Shown in pieces: positions 50,325-59,252 of a stretch of DNA of 64,000 bases. Below the pieces are notes generated by a model. The model ran no database searches. It saw nothing but the letters and a program-made list of their open reading frames with translations, and was not told where the DNA came from. The translations under genes were made by a program, and so were the position numbers. The stretch comes from Aldehydirespirator sp965203575. Lineage in GTDB: Bacteria; Actinomycetota; Acidimicrobiia; Acidimicrobiales; Aldehydirespiratoraceae. The stretch spans positions 558,001 to 622,000 of the forward strand of contig OZ241894.1 of NCBI GenBank assembly GCA_965203575.1, read 5' to 3'. The stretch's first letter is position 1. Every line of letters begins with the position of its first letter.

Positions 50325-50349
50325 AATCCCGATAAATCTGATCGGGTTT
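50325..50349. promoter_or_regulatory. Operator-like dyad 1 of the siroheme/sulfite reductase operon
   Basis: The sequence AATCCCGATAAATCTGATCGGG and the following TTT contain the perfect arms CCCGAT and ATCGGG around a 7-base centre. It shares spacing and most bases with a second copy 62 bp downstream. The shape is that of Rrf2-type or other dimeric repressor sites; the regulator is not identified. Confidence 0.65.
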
Positions 50350-50386
50350 GTGTTGTATCGCGCCCGCGAGTGCGTTACCCTCGCCA

Positions 50387-50411
50387 AATCCCGACTTATC
50401 TTATCGGAATT
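50387..50411. promoter_or_regulatory. Operator-like dyad 2 of the siroheme/sulfite reductase operon
   Basis: AATCCCGACTTATCTTATCG and the following GAATT match copy 1 at AATCCCGA, at the central ATCT and at ATCGG. The site ends 11 bases before the ATG, so a bound repressor would block transcription or translation of the operon. Confidence 0.65.
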
Positions 50412-50422
50412 ATCGTATTCGG

Positions 50423-51088
50423 ATGTCCAGGACCCCAATCCCCTACCCCGTAAACCTCCGCCTCTCAGGACAGCGCGTCCTGGTGGTCGGCGGTGGTCCG
50501 GTCGCGGCCCGCAAGGTTGAGGCTCTGCTTCGAGCCGGAGCCGCCGTGACGGTGGTCGCGCCTGCCGCGGTCGACGCCATCGCCCAGCACCCCAAGGTCA
50601 CCTGGCAGCCGCGCGGATACCTCCGTGGAGAGGCGGGTTCGTACCGTCTCGTCGTCACCGCTACGAACAATCCCTCGGTGAACTCGCTCGTGGCCCGAGA
50701 CTGCGAGACCGCCAACGTCTTCGTCAACTCTGCAGACGATCCGGCCAACTGCACGTTCACGCTGCCGTCGGTGGCCCGGCGCGGCGACCTGCAGGTGGCG
50801 GTCTCCAGCGGCGGGCGTAGTCCTTCCCTGGCCCGCTGGCTCCGGCTGCGGATCGAGCGTGAGATCGACTCCGGCTATGCGACCCTGCTCGAACTGCTGT
50901 CCGAGGCCCGAGCCGAAGCCAAAGCCCGATTCGGGACCTCCGAGGTGACCGGCTGGACTTCCGCCCTCGACGACGGACTGCTCGAACTCGTCAGGGTTGG
51001 ACGCACCGACGAGGCTCGTTCCCTACTTCACCGTCACCTCGCCCTCGACAGGCCCGAGACTGCACCGGCCGAGGCGATGGCATCGTGA
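50423..51088 (+). CDS. Precorrin-2 dehydrogenase/ferrochelatase (siroheme synthase, CysG N-terminal type)
   Basis: 221 residues. The NAD-binding opening NLRLSGQRVLVVGGGPVAARKVEALL is classic for CysG-N/Met8 proteins (two shorter pieces: LSGQRVLVVGGGPVAARK and VEALLRAGAAVTVVAP). It is followed by VVTATNNPSVNSLVA, NSADDPANCTFTLPSVARRG and VAVSSGGRSPSLARWLR. No C-terminal methyltransferase domain is present, so a separate CobA is needed. It makes siroheme for the sulfite/nitrite reductase encoded next. Two operator-like dyads precede it. Confidence 0.92.
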   Translation: MSRTPIPYPVNLRLSGQRVLVVGGGPVAARKVEALLRAGAAVTVVAPAAVDAIAQHPKVTWQPRGYLRGEAGSYRLVVTATNNPSVNSLVARDCETANVFVNSADDPANCTFTLPSVARRGDLQVAVSSGGRSPSLARWLRLRIEREIDSGYATLLELLSEARAEAKARFGTSEVTGWTSALDDGLLELVRVGRTDEARSLLHRHLALDRPETAPAEAMAS

Positions 51089-51140
51089 CCGTGCACCTCG
51101 TGGGCGCGGGACCCGCTCTGACATCGATAGGAGCCGTGTC

Positions 51141-52970
51141 ATGACCCTGCTCGAGCCCCGCATCGCCCCGCTCGGTGCTCCCACGACGCCGGGGCCGCCC
51201 CCCGCCGGCGGCCCCATCGATCCCGCCATACGGGCCGACGTCGACAAGTACAGGCAGCAGTACGCGCGCTTCCTGGCCGGCGACCTGAGCGACGAGGTGT
51301 TCCGGGTCTACCGGCTCACCAACGGCATCTACGGGCAGCGCCAGGGCGGCACCAACCAGATGGTCCGGGTGAAGGTGCCCTACGGGTCCATCCAGCCCGA
51401 GCAGCTCGAGATGATCGGCTGGCTGGTCGACACCTACAGCCGGGGCTGGGGCCACATCACCACCCGCCAGAACATCCAGTTCCACTTCGTGCAGCTCGAC
51501 CAGATCCCCGAGGTGCTCGAGCATCTGGCCGCGGTGGGGCTCACCACCCGGGAGGCCTGCGGCGACACCGTCCGCAACGTGCAGGGATGCCACCTGGCCG
51601 GCGCCTGCCCCCACGAGGAGCTCGACGTAACGCCCTGGGCCGAGGCCACATACCGGCACTTCGTCCGCAATCCGATCAGCCAGCGGCTGCCCCGCAAGTT
51701 CAAGATCAACTTCTCGGGCTGCGAAACGGACTGCGGCCAGGCCATGTTCAATGACGTGGGCGTGATCGGCGTTACCCGCCACACCGACGACGGCACGGTC
51801 GAGCGCGGCTTCCGGGTGTTCATCGCCGGCGGGCTGGGCACGACCCCGCACCCGGCTCTGGCTCTGGAGGACTTCACGCCCCGCGAGGAGTTGCTGCCCA
51901 CGATCGAGGCCTGCTTGAGGGTGTTCGACCAGGCCGGCAACCGCGACAACAAGCTGCGGGCCCGCATGAAGTGGCTGGTGGACACGCTCGGCTTCGAGGA
52001 GGTCCAGCGCCGGGTGCTGACCCAGCGCAAGTTCCTGGTGGCGTCGACCTCCTGGCCGGGCGGGATCCCCGCCGAGGTGCAGATCGACGGCGACGACCCG
52101 GCCGGTGCGGGAGATCCCGCCATCGTCACCGCGGTGGGCCACGGCACGCCGGTCACTATCGGCACGGGCTCCGCCTACGAGCGGTGGGAACGGGTCAACG
52201 TGGTCCGGGGCGTGCGCGACGGCACGGTCTCCGCCTACGCGCAGGCTCATCTGGGTGACATCACCGGCGACCAGTTCCGGGCCCTGGCCGCGTTGCAGCG
52301 CGCACTCGACGCCGACGTGCGGCTGACCAACCGCCAGAACGTGGTGTTCCGGGGCCTGCACCCCGACGACCTGGCCGCCGTCTACGACCGCCTGGACGCC
52401 ATCGGCATGGCCCGCCCGGGAGCGGAGCTGGCCCGCGACGTGGTGGCCTGCCCCGGGTCGGACACCTGCAACCTGGCCGTCACCCAGAGTCGCGGCCTGG
52501 GCGACGCCATCGGCGAGCGCCTCGAGGACGAGGGGCTGGCCGATGTGGGCGGCATCCGCATCAACATCTCCGGGTGCCCCAACTCCTGCGGACAGCACCA
52601 CGCGTCGGACATAGGCTTCTTCGGGGCGGAGAGACGGGCCCACGGCCGCAGCGCCCCCGGCTACCAGATGCTGCTGGGGGGCTTCATCGGCCAGCAGCAG
52701 ATGCACTTCGGCGACAAGGCCCTGCGCCTGCCCGCCCGCAACGCCCCCGAAGCCACCGCCCGGGTGATCCGGCGCTTCGTCGACGAGCGCCAGGCCTCCG
52801 AGGGCTTCCGGGACTGGATGGAGCGCGCCGGCGGCGCCCGCGGCGTGGCCGAGGGCCTCAAGGACCTCGACGAGTTCCCTGCCTACGAGGACGACCCGTC
52901 GTTCTACGTCGACTTCGACGAGACCGGCCCGTACACCGTGGAGACCGGCGCCTCGGAGTGCGCCACCTAG
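51141..52970 (+). CDS. Ferredoxin-type nitrite/sulfite reductase
   Basis: A 609-residue siroheme/4Fe-4S reductase. Two homologous halves are visible: VRNVQGCHLAGACPHEELD with INFSGCETDCGQAM, and ACPGSDTCNLAVTQSRG with ISGCPNSCGQHHASDIG. The second pair supplies the four Cys that bind the cluster and siroheme; the first half has degenerate equivalents. The length and the RGWGHITTRQNIQFHFV motif fit the mycobacterial-type sulfite reductase (NirA/SirA). Which of sulfite or nitrite is used cannot be decided, though the siroheme gene is adjacent. An AGGAG site precedes the ATG. Confidence 0.92.
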   Translation: MTLLEPRIAPLGAPTTPGPPPAGGPIDPAIRADVDKYRQQYARFLAGDLSDEVFRVYRLTNGIYGQRQGGTNQMVRVKVPYGSIQPEQLEMIGWLVDTYSRGWGHITTRQNIQFHFVQLDQIPEVLEHLAAVGLTTREACGDTVRNVQGCHLAGACPHEELDVTPWAEATYRHFVRNPISQRLPRKFKINFSGCETDCGQAMFNDVGVIGVTRHTDDGTVERGFRVFIAGGLGTTPHPALALEDFTPREELLPTIEACLRVFDQAGNRDNKLRARMKWLVDTLGFEEVQRRVLTQRKFLVASTSWPGGIPAEVQIDGDDPAGAGDPAIVTAVGHGTPVTIGTGSAYERWERVNVVRGVRDGTVSAYAQAHLGDITGDQFRALAALQRALDADVRLTNRQNVVFRGLHPDDLAAVYDRLDAIGMARPGAELARDVVACPGSDTCNLAVTQSRGLGDAIGERLEDEGLADVGGIRINISGCPNSCGQHHASDIGFFGAERRAHGRSAPGYQMLLGGFIGQQQMHFGDKALRLPARNAPEATARVIRRFVDERQASEGFRDWMERAGGARGVAEGLKDLDEFPAYEDDPSFYVDFDETGPYTVETGASECAT

Positions 52971-52989
52971 GAGATGCGCCCGCCCGCGG

Positions 52990-53997
52990 TCAGCGGGCGT
53001 TGATCTCTACCGGGACGGGGTGGTGGCAGGCGACGTAGTGGTCGGCGTCGCCGATCTGCTCGCTGACCGGCTCGACCTCGCCGCAGATGTCGGTGGCCCG
53101 CGGGCACCGCGTATGGAACCGGCAGCCGCTCGGAGGATCGGTCGCTGACGGCAGCTCGTCGCCGATGTCCCCCTCGCTCACATCCACGGTCGGAGCAGGC
53201 TCGGGAATGGAGGCCAGCAGCGCCCGGGTGTAGGGATGGGCGGGATGGGAGTAGAGCTCGGCGGTGCTGCCGATCTCGCACACCTTGCCCAGATACATGA
53301 CCACGATCCGGTCGCTGACGTTCTTCACCACCGACAGGTCATGGGAGATGAACAGCACGGTCAGGCCGTAGCGACGCTTCATGTCCTGCAGCAGGTTCAG
53401 GATCTGGGCCTGGATGGACACGTCGAGCGCCGACACCGGCTCGTCGCAGATCAGCACCTTGGGATCCAATGCCAACGCCCTGGCTATGCCGATGCGCTGG
53501 CATTGGCCGCCCGAGAACTCGTGCGGGCGCCGGGCCCCGTACCTCGCCTCCACACCGACCGCGTCCATGAGTTCGTCTATGCGGTCACGGCTCCAGGATC
53601 CGATGTCGTCGCCCCACACGGCCAGGCCCTCCGCGATCACGTCGCGAACCCGGCGGCGGGGATTGAGCGACGAGATCGGATCCTGGAAGATCATCTGCAA
53701 TCTGGGCCGCACCTTGCGGAGTTCCTCGCCCTCAAGGCCGGCGAGATCGCGTCCCTCGTAGAGCACCTCACCGGAGGTGATGTCGACCAGGCGGATGATG
53801 GCTCGGGCAACCGTCGACTTGCCGCACCCGGACTCGCCCACGATGCCGAGAGTCTCGCCTTCCACTACGTCGAAGGTCACCGCCGACACGGCGTGCACCA
53901 CGCGCTTGCGGCCCGCGGGAAACTGCACGACGAGGTCCTTGACCCGCAACAGCACGTCGTCGCGGTCGCGCAACTGCGCGTGGCCGGTGCCGGCCAT
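52990..53997 (-). CDS. Oligopeptide/nickel ABC transporter ATPase (OppF/DppF type)
   Basis: 335 residues. Walker A GIVGESGCGKSTVARAI, Q-loop in QMIFQDPISSLNPRR, signature HEFSGGQCQRIGIARAL, Walker B VLICDEPVSALDVSIQAQ. The C-terminal oligopeptide-transporter motif GCRFHTRCPRATDICGEVEP has the Cys cluster seen in Opp/Dpp ATPases, where it may carry Fe-S. The start overlaps the OppD-type stop (TGATG). It is the last gene of the import operon, running from the binding proteins through the permeases. Confidence 0.93.
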   Translation of the reverse strand: MAGTGHAQLRDRDDVLLRVKDLVVQFPAGRKRVVHAVSAVTFDVVEGETLGIVGESGCGKSTVARAIIRLVDITSGEVLYEGRDLAGLEGEELRKVRPRLQMIFQDPISSLNPRRRVRDVIAEGLAVWGDDIGSWSRDRIDELMDAVGVEARYGARRPHEFSGGQCQRIGIARALALDPKVLICDEPVSALDVSIQAQILNLLQDMKRRYGLTVLFISHDLSVVKNVSDRIVVMYLGKVCEIGSTAELYSHPAHPYTRALLASIPEPAPTVDVSEGDIGDELPSATDPPSGCRFHTRCPRATDICGEVEPVSEQIGDADHYVACHHPVPVEINAR

Positions 53998-55076
53998 CAG
54001 CCGCTGCCTCCACCGCTGCCGGCGACCGGCAGCCCGGCCGCCGTCACCCCCGCGGCCCGGTTGGCGGCGATGGCGGCCATGCCGCGTTCGGTGCCCGTCG
54101 GATGGAGGCACGCGAAGCGGTGCAGCCCTACCAGCCCGCTCAACTCGGGAACACCGCCGAGGCAGTCGGCCTGGGCGTAGATGCACCGCGGCGCGAATGC
54201 GCAGGCGTCGGGCGGGTCGATCAACTCGGGCGGGCGGCCCGGGATCGGGTCGAGACGGTGGTGGACTGGGTCGTCGATGCGGGGGATCGACCGCAGCAGC
54301 GCCTCGGTGTAGGGATGGCGCATGTCGAAGAAGAGGGTGCGGGCGTCGGCGGTCTCCACCACCCGGCCCGCGTACATCACGGCCACGTCGTCGGCCCGGC
54401 CATGGGCCACACCCAGGTCGTGAGTGATGAGGATCATCGACATCCCCCGATCGCGGCGCAGCTCGTCAAGCAAGTCGAGGAGATGCTTCTGCACGGTCAC
54501 GTCCACCGCGGTGGTGGGCTCGTCGGCAATCAGCAGCCGAGGCTGGCAGGCCAGGGCCATGGCGATGACCACCCGCTGGCGCAGCCCGCCCGACAGCTCG
54601 TGGGGGTACTGCGACACTCTTCGTCCCGGCTCGGGAATGCCCACCACGTTCAGCAGCTCCTCGGCCTCCTCCAGGGCCTCTCGGCGGGACCGGCCGAGGT
54701 GGTAGCGGAGGGTCTCGGCGATCTGCTCGCCCACCTTCTTGACCGGATTGAGCGAGGTCATCGGATCCTGGAACACCATCGTCATCTGCACCCCGAAGAA
54801 GTGCTTGGTTCCCGCCGCGGCCAGGGCCCTCACGTCCTGGCCGTCGTAGGTCACCTCACCGCTCACCTGAGCAGTGCGGGGCAGCAGGTTCATCAGCGTC
54901 TTGGCCGTGACCGACTTGCCCGAGCCCGACTCCCCCACGATGGCCAGGGTCTTGCCCTCGTAGAGGTCGAAGCTCACGCCGTTGACGGCGTTGACGGTCC
55001 CCCGCTCGGTTCCGAACCGCACATGCAGGTCGCGCACCGACAGCAGCGGGGCTCCGGCAGCAGACTGCTCGGCCAT
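53997..55076 (-). CDS. Oligopeptide/nickel ABC transporter ATPase (OppD/DppD type)
   Basis: 359 residues. Walker A AIVGESGSGKSVTAKTL, TMVFQDPMTSLNPVKK, signature HELSGGLRQRVVIAMAL, Walker B LLIADEPTTAVDVTVQ. The C-terminal motif (CAFAPRCIYAQADCLGG) is the Opp-type Cys region. It pairs with the OppF-type ATPase and two permeases. The frame extends upstream, but its homology begins at MAEQSAAGAPLLSVRD. A 68-bp gap separates it from the permease gene upstream. Confidence 0.93.
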   Translation of the reverse strand: MAEQSAAGAPLLSVRDLHVRFGTERGTVNAVNGVSFDLYEGKTLAIVGESGSGKSVTAKTLMNLLPRTAQVSGEVTYDGQDVRALAAAGTKHFFGVQMTMVFQDPMTSLNPVKKVGEQIAETLRYHLGRSRREALEEAEELLNVVGIPEPGRRVSQYPHELSGGLRQRVVIAMALACQPRLLIADEPTTAVDVTVQKHLLDLLDELRRDRGMSMILITHDLGVAHGRADDVAVMYAGRVVETADARTLFFDMRHPYTEALLRSIPRIDDPVHHRLDPIPGRPPELIDPPDACAFAPRCIYAQADCLGGVPELSGLVGLHRFACLHPTGTERGMAAIAANRAAGVTAAGLPVAGSGGGSG

Positions 55077-55143
55077 CACTGCGCACGCTCCCAATGGTCG
55101 AACCACGGATGCAAAGCGTGTACAGCCCGCCCCTGCTCGGCCA

Positions 55144-56175
55144 TCAGAAGGCCAGCTCCTTGACATCGAAGTACTGGCGAATGCGATCGCCCGCGAAGTT
55201 GAGGGACAGCACCGTCACGAACATCACCACCACCGGGAACATCGTCACATGGGTGGCGTTCTGCAAGTCACGCAGTCCGGCGCCATCGACGATCATCTTG
55301 CCCCACGAGATGGCGTCGTCCCCGGCCACGGACAGGCCCAGGAAGGCGAGCGAGCCCTCGGCGACCACGGCCACGGCCATCCCGAGCAGGGTCAGCGCGC
55401 CCATGGGAATCACCACATTGGGCAGCAGTTCTCTCACGATGATCCGGCCGTGCCTGGCCCCGAGCACCCGGGCCGCGGCCACGAACTCGCGCTCCGCGAA
55501 GACCAGGGTCGAAGCTCGCGACAGCAGGCCCACGGGCGCCACCGCCAGGATCCCGATGGTCAGGCTCACCACCAGCAGGCTGCGCTCGAAGGTGGCGGTG
55601 ATCAGGATGGCCAGCACCAGAGCCGGGAAGGACAGCAGCACGAAGAATATGAAGCCGACGCCCTGGTCCAGCCGGCCCCGGTAGTACCCGGCCAGGATGC
55701 CCAGCCCGCCCCCGACCACCATGCCGAACAGTATGGCGAAGCCGCCCACGGCCAGGCTTATGCGGGCGCCGTGCATGGTGCGCGAGAACACGTCGCGGCC
55801 CAACGCGTCGGTGCCGAACCAGGCGCCGGGAGAGGGCGACTCCCGGGGGCCCCCGAAGGCCACCTCGGTGGGATCGGCCATCGGCAGAAGCGGCGCGAAG
55901 ACGGCGACGAACGCCATGACCAGGAGCCAGACCACTGCCAGCCAGAAGGAGAAGCCCAAGCGGCGGCGGACGGCCGAGTCGTCCCCTGCCGGGCCGTCAG
56001 CGGGCACCGGGCTGGGCCGCACGAGCCGAATGATCCGGAAACGCCGGAGCAGTCGCTGCCGGGACGCCCTCGGATCGCGGGACGCCCTCGGCTTGCCGGT
56101 CGCCCGGCCCGCACCCGTCGCCTGGCCTTCGTCCGTCGCCCGGTCCGCACCCGTCGCCCGGCCCTCGCCGTTCAT
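55144..56175 (-). CDS. Oligopeptide ABC transporter permease (OppC/DppC type)
   Basis: 343 residues. Membrane helices include FWLAVVWLLVMAFVAVFAPL and FGMVVGGGLGILAGYYRG; the EAA loop is AAARVLGARHGRIIVRELLP and the OppC motif GTDALGRDVFSRTMHGAR is intact. The N-terminus carries an unusual ~60-residue cytosolic extension built on an 18-bp repeat (RATGAD, RATDEG, QATGAG, RATGKP). The start overlaps the OppB stop (ATGA). It forms the transmembrane part of the importer with OppB. Confidence 0.92.
   Translation of the reverse strand: MNGEGRATGADRATDEGQATGAGRATGKPRASRDPRASRQRLLRRFRIIRLVRPSPVPADGPAGDDSAVRRRLGFSFWLAVVWLLVMAFVAVFAPLLPMADPTEVAFGGPRESPSPGAWFGTDALGRDVFSRTMHGARISLAVGGFAILFGMVVGGGLGILAGYYRGRLDQGVGFIFFVLLSFPALVLAILITATFERSLLVVSLTIGILAVAPVGLLSRASTLVFAEREFVAAARVLGARHGRIIVRELLPNVVIPMGALTLLGMAVAVVAEGSLAFLGLSVAGDDAISWGKMIVDGAGLRDLQNATHVTMFPVVVMFVTVLSLNFAGDRIRQYFDVKELAF
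56056..56163 (-). repeat. 18-bp coding repeats in the OppC N-terminus
   Basis: On the minus strand four 18-bp units (56163-56092) encode GRATGA, DRATDE, GQATGA, GRATGK. Two further 18-bp units (56091-56056) encode PRASRD and PRASRQ. All keep the frame. The region is basic and Thr/Ala-rich and lies before the first helix. Confidence 0.85.
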
Positions 56176-57170
56176 CGGGCCCGCACCCTCGGATCGAGCC
56201 AGCTGTACAGCAGGTCCACCAGGAAGTTGAGCACCACGAAGGTGACCGCGACCACCATCACGATGGCCAGCACCACCGGGAAGTCGTCGCGGACCACTGC
56301 GGTCACGATCTCCCGGCCGATCCCCGGAATGCCGAATATCTGCTCCACCACCAGGGATCCGCCGATCAGGGCCCCGGTGCTGACGCCGAACACGGTCACG
56401 ACCGAGAACATCGACGGCCGCAAGGCGTGCCGGAACATGATCCGCATGGGCGGCAGGCCCTTGGCCCGCGCCATGTGCACGAAGTCCTCCTGAAGGGTGG
56501 TGATCAGATCGGTGCGCAGGAGTCGCTGGTAGCTGGCCGCCAGGGGCAGGCCGAGCGTGAGGGCGGGCAGTACCATGGAGAACACCAGCCCGGAGACGGT
56601 CTCGCTCTCGTAGGCCGACGGGAAGACCTGCCATCGCAGGGCCAGCAGGTACAGCAGCACTACTCCCAGCGCGAAGTTGGGCACCGACAGCAGGCCGAAC
56701 GACGCGACGGTGGAGCCGCGGTCGAAGGCCCGGTTCGCCCGGTACGCCGCGATCACCCCCCACGGGATGGCAAGCCCGAGCGAGACGATCTGGGCCATCA
56801 CCAGCAGGACCAGCGTCTCGGGCAGCTTCTCGCGCAGCACCTGGCTCACCGGCTGGTCGTTCTGGAACGACGTTCCGAAGTCGCCGGTGGCCATGTCGCC
56901 CAGCCACAGCACGTAGCGCACGGGAACCGGCCGGTCGAGGTGGTACTGAGCCTTGGCCGCGGCCACCGTGTCGCAGTCCCGGCTGGCCGCATCCACCGTC
57001 GTGTCCTCGACGAGACCGGCCTCGATGCCCTCGCAGTCGAGCTCGGCCAGCACGCCCACCACGTTCACGAGCGGGTCGCCCAGCAGGTTCATGGCGGAGA
57101 AGCCCAGGAACGTCACCGCGAACAGCACGGCGAACAGCAGCACCACCCGGCGCAGCACAAACCTGGCCAC
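56172..57170 (-). CDS. Oligopeptide ABC transporter permease (OppB/DppB type)
   Basis: 332 residues: MARFVLRRVVLLFAVLFAVT opening, GDMATGDFGTSFQNDQPVSQ, EAA-type loop in DFVHMARAKGLPPMRIMFRH, GALIGGSLVVEQIFGIPGIG. An acidic insert (ELDCEGIEAGLVEDTTVDAA) lies in the first extracytoplasmic loop; this is longer than usual and carries two Cys. It is cotranslated with the OppC-type permease. The gene begins 150 bp after the binding-protein gene. Confidence 0.92.
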   Translation of the reverse strand: MARFVLRRVVLLFAVLFAVTFLGFSAMNLLGDPLVNVVGVLAELDCEGIEAGLVEDTTVDAASRDCDTVAAAKAQYHLDRPVPVRYVLWLGDMATGDFGTSFQNDQPVSQVLREKLPETLVLLVMAQIVSLGLAIPWGVIAAYRANRAFDRGSTVASFGLLSVPNFALGVVLLYLLALRWQVFPSAYESETVSGLVFSMVLPALTLGLPLAASYQRLLRTDLITTLQEDFVHMARAKGLPPMRIMFRHALRPSMFSVVTVFGVSTGALIGGSLVVEQIFGIPGIGREIVTAVVRDDFPVVLAIVMVVAVTFVVLNFLVDLLYSWLDPRVRAR

Positions 57171-57319
57171 GAGCCCCTACCGCCCCGATCGCAGCGTGCT
57201 CTTCAGGGCGCAATCCGGTTCATGGATGGCGGTCACTGCGGGTGGAGAGACTACTACCGCCCATGGGGCCGTGTCGGGAGCGGCCGGGTCGTCCGGGGGC
57301 GACGACTCCGCCTCGGCCA

Positions 57320-59203
57320 CTAGCTCAGCCAGACGCCGTGCAGCAGCACCCGACCCGAGTTGTTGCACAGCAGTTCGGCGCCGTCGGGTGAGACCTGGCC
57401 GCAGACGTCGTGCACGTTGTCGCGGGCGCCGATCACCCAGTTGGTGTGGTAGTAGAAGATATAGGTGTAGGCGTCGCGGATCATCTCGGCTACCCGGTGC
57501 CAGATCTCCACCCGCCGGTCCAGGTCGTCGATCCCCCGCGACTCGTACATGAGTTCGTCGCGCTCGGGATCGCAGTATCGGGGGAAGTTCAGCGCGATGA
57601 AGCCGACGCTGCTGCACTCCAGCCACAGGATGTCGTTGTCGGGGCTGACGGCGCCGAACTGCCTCCAGTTGACCACGTTGTAGTTCCCCAGCACCACGTC
57701 GGTGATCAGCTTGTCCTGGGGCACCTCGACCAACTCGACGTTGAAATGGTCCTCCCAGGCGTGGGCCTGGACCTCGGCGATGCGGGTGTTCTCGACCGAC
57801 GGGCCCCCGAAGGCCAACTCCATGTCGATCCTGCCGCCGGAGCAGTTCTGTGGATGGTCGGCGCAGTAGGACTCGACCAGGGGCCCGGCCCGCTCACCCA
57901 TGTTGGTCTCCTGCTCCACGTCCGGGTTGTGCCAGACCAGGTCGGGGTGGAACATCGTGTCGGCCGGCGGGGAGGTGCCCTGGCGGATCAGGGCGACGTA
58001 GGCGTCCCGGTCCGCTGCGAACGTCAGGGCCTGGCGGGCCCGGATGTCGTCGAACGGCGGGCGCTGCGAGTTGATCACCGCGAAGCCCTCATCGGCCCTG
58101 ACGTTCTCGATGGTCCTGGCGTCGCCGGTCTCCCGCATGATGAGGGTCGCCTCTGCGTTGGTGGTGATCACCACGTCGAGGTCGCCGGCGGCCAGCCGCT
58201 CCGCCGCGACGGCCATGTCGGTGATCGGGTAGACCTCGATGCGGTCCACGTGGATGTCGAGGCGGTCGGCGGCCCAGTAGTCGGGGTTGCGGACCAGCAC
58301 CGTCTTCTCGTCCTGGACACGGCTCTCGATCATGAACGGCCCCTGGCCCACCGGCGCCTGGTTCAGAGTCTGATCCTGGCGGGCCCGCTCCAGCCACTCC
58401 GACGGCAGGACCATTCCCAGCTGCCCGGTCAGGACCAGGGGGAACCGGGCGGAGGGGTTGGCCAACTGCATCTCGACCGTGTGCTGGTCGAGCTTGCGGA
58501 TGAACTGCTCGGCGTCCATCGTGTTCCTGTAGGCCAGCGAGATGACCGGATCGGCGAGCTGCGCCTCGATGGTCGCGATCACGTCGTCGGCGTCCAGTTC
58601 GGTGCCGTCGTGGAACCGGACCCCCTCGCGCAGCTTCATGTGCCAGACCGTGCCGTCGTCGATCCTGGTGAACGACTCGGCCAGGTACGGGACCCAGTTC
58701 CCCTCGGTGTCGAAGTACGCGACCGGATCGAACATCGGGTAGACCATCGCGTACGCGGAGGCCGCGAAGTTGTTGGCCGCCGGGTTCAGGCCGTCACTCT
58801 CGGCCTCGACGGCCACCCGCAGCGTGCCTCCGGACTCCGGTGCGATCTCCGCAGACCCGGGGGTGGTCGTCGTGGTCGTGTCGACCGGCGCGAGCAGGGG
58901 TTCGGCCTCGTCGCCCGGCGCTTCGGCTGCGTCATCAGCGACCGTGGCGGAGTCGACGGCGGCATCAGTGTCTTGCTGGCCGGTGGAGTCAGCGGCATCC
59001 GAAGCACCGGACTCCGGCTGACTCACCGCCTCGGTCGTCTCGATGGCCCGTGGCCCGTCATCGCCGCCGCCGCACGCAGCCGCTACGAGGGTGGGCGCCA
59101 GCAGCGCCGCCAAGCAACGGGTCCAGGGTCGCCGAGTCAACGACCCCCCTGAGCGACGAGCTGCTCGCCCATGTTGGCGTGGCACGCCGGGGTCCATGGC
59201 CAT
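57320..59203 (-). CDS. Extracellular solute-binding lipoprotein (SBP_bac_5), paralogue 1
   Basis: 627 residues from the ATG; a TTG at 59140 would give a cleaner 22-residue lipoprotein signal (RRPWTRCLAALLAPTLVAAAC). After an acidic linker ending in VDTTTTTTPGS comes the family 5 binding domain: YLAESFTRIDDGTVWHMKLR, EGVRFHDGTELDADDVIATI, APVGQGPFMIESR, ARQALTFAADRDAYVALI. It binds peptides, nickel chelates or other solutes for the Opp-type permease. It is clearly paralogous to the next gene. A duplicated start segment (gggtcca...ctgagcg, 30/37) lies at its 5' end. Confidence 0.92.
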   Translation of the reverse strand: MAMDPGVPRQHGRAARRSGGSLTRRPWTRCLAALLAPTLVAAACGGGDDGPRAIETTEAVSQPESGASDAADSTGQQDTDAAVDSATVADDAAEAPGDEAEPLLAPVDTTTTTTPGSAEIAPESGGTLRVAVEAESDGLNPAANNFAASAYAMVYPMFDPVAYFDTEGNWVPYLAESFTRIDDGTVWHMKLREGVRFHDGTELDADDVIATIEAQLADPVISLAYRNTMDAEQFIRKLDQHTVEMQLANPSARFPLVLTGQLGMVLPSEWLERARQDQTLNQAPVGQGPFMIESRVQDEKTVLVRNPDYWAADRLDIHVDRIEVYPITDMAVAAERLAAGDLDVVITTNAEATLIMRETGDARTIENVRADEGFAVINSQRPPFDDIRARQALTFAADRDAYVALIRQGTSPPADTMFHPDLVWHNPDVEQETNMGERAGPLVESYCADHPQNCSGGRIDMELAFGGPSVENTRIAEVQAHAWEDHFNVELVEVPQDKLITDVVLGNYNVVNWRQFGAVSPDNDILWLECSSVGFIALNFPRYCDPERDELMYESRGIDDLDRRVEIWHRVAEMIRDAYTYIFYYHTNWVIGARDNVHDVCGQVSPDGAELLCNNSGRVLLHGVWLS

Positions 59204-59252
59204 CGAGTCAGTGGCCCCCCTGAGCGGGCCGGGATCCTCCGCCGGAGCAATG

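Noticed and set aside
50991..52706. Minus-strand frame of 571 codons across the sulfite reductase
   Set aside because: Shadow of a gene with clear Fe-S/siroheme motifs; the translation has no recognisable domain.
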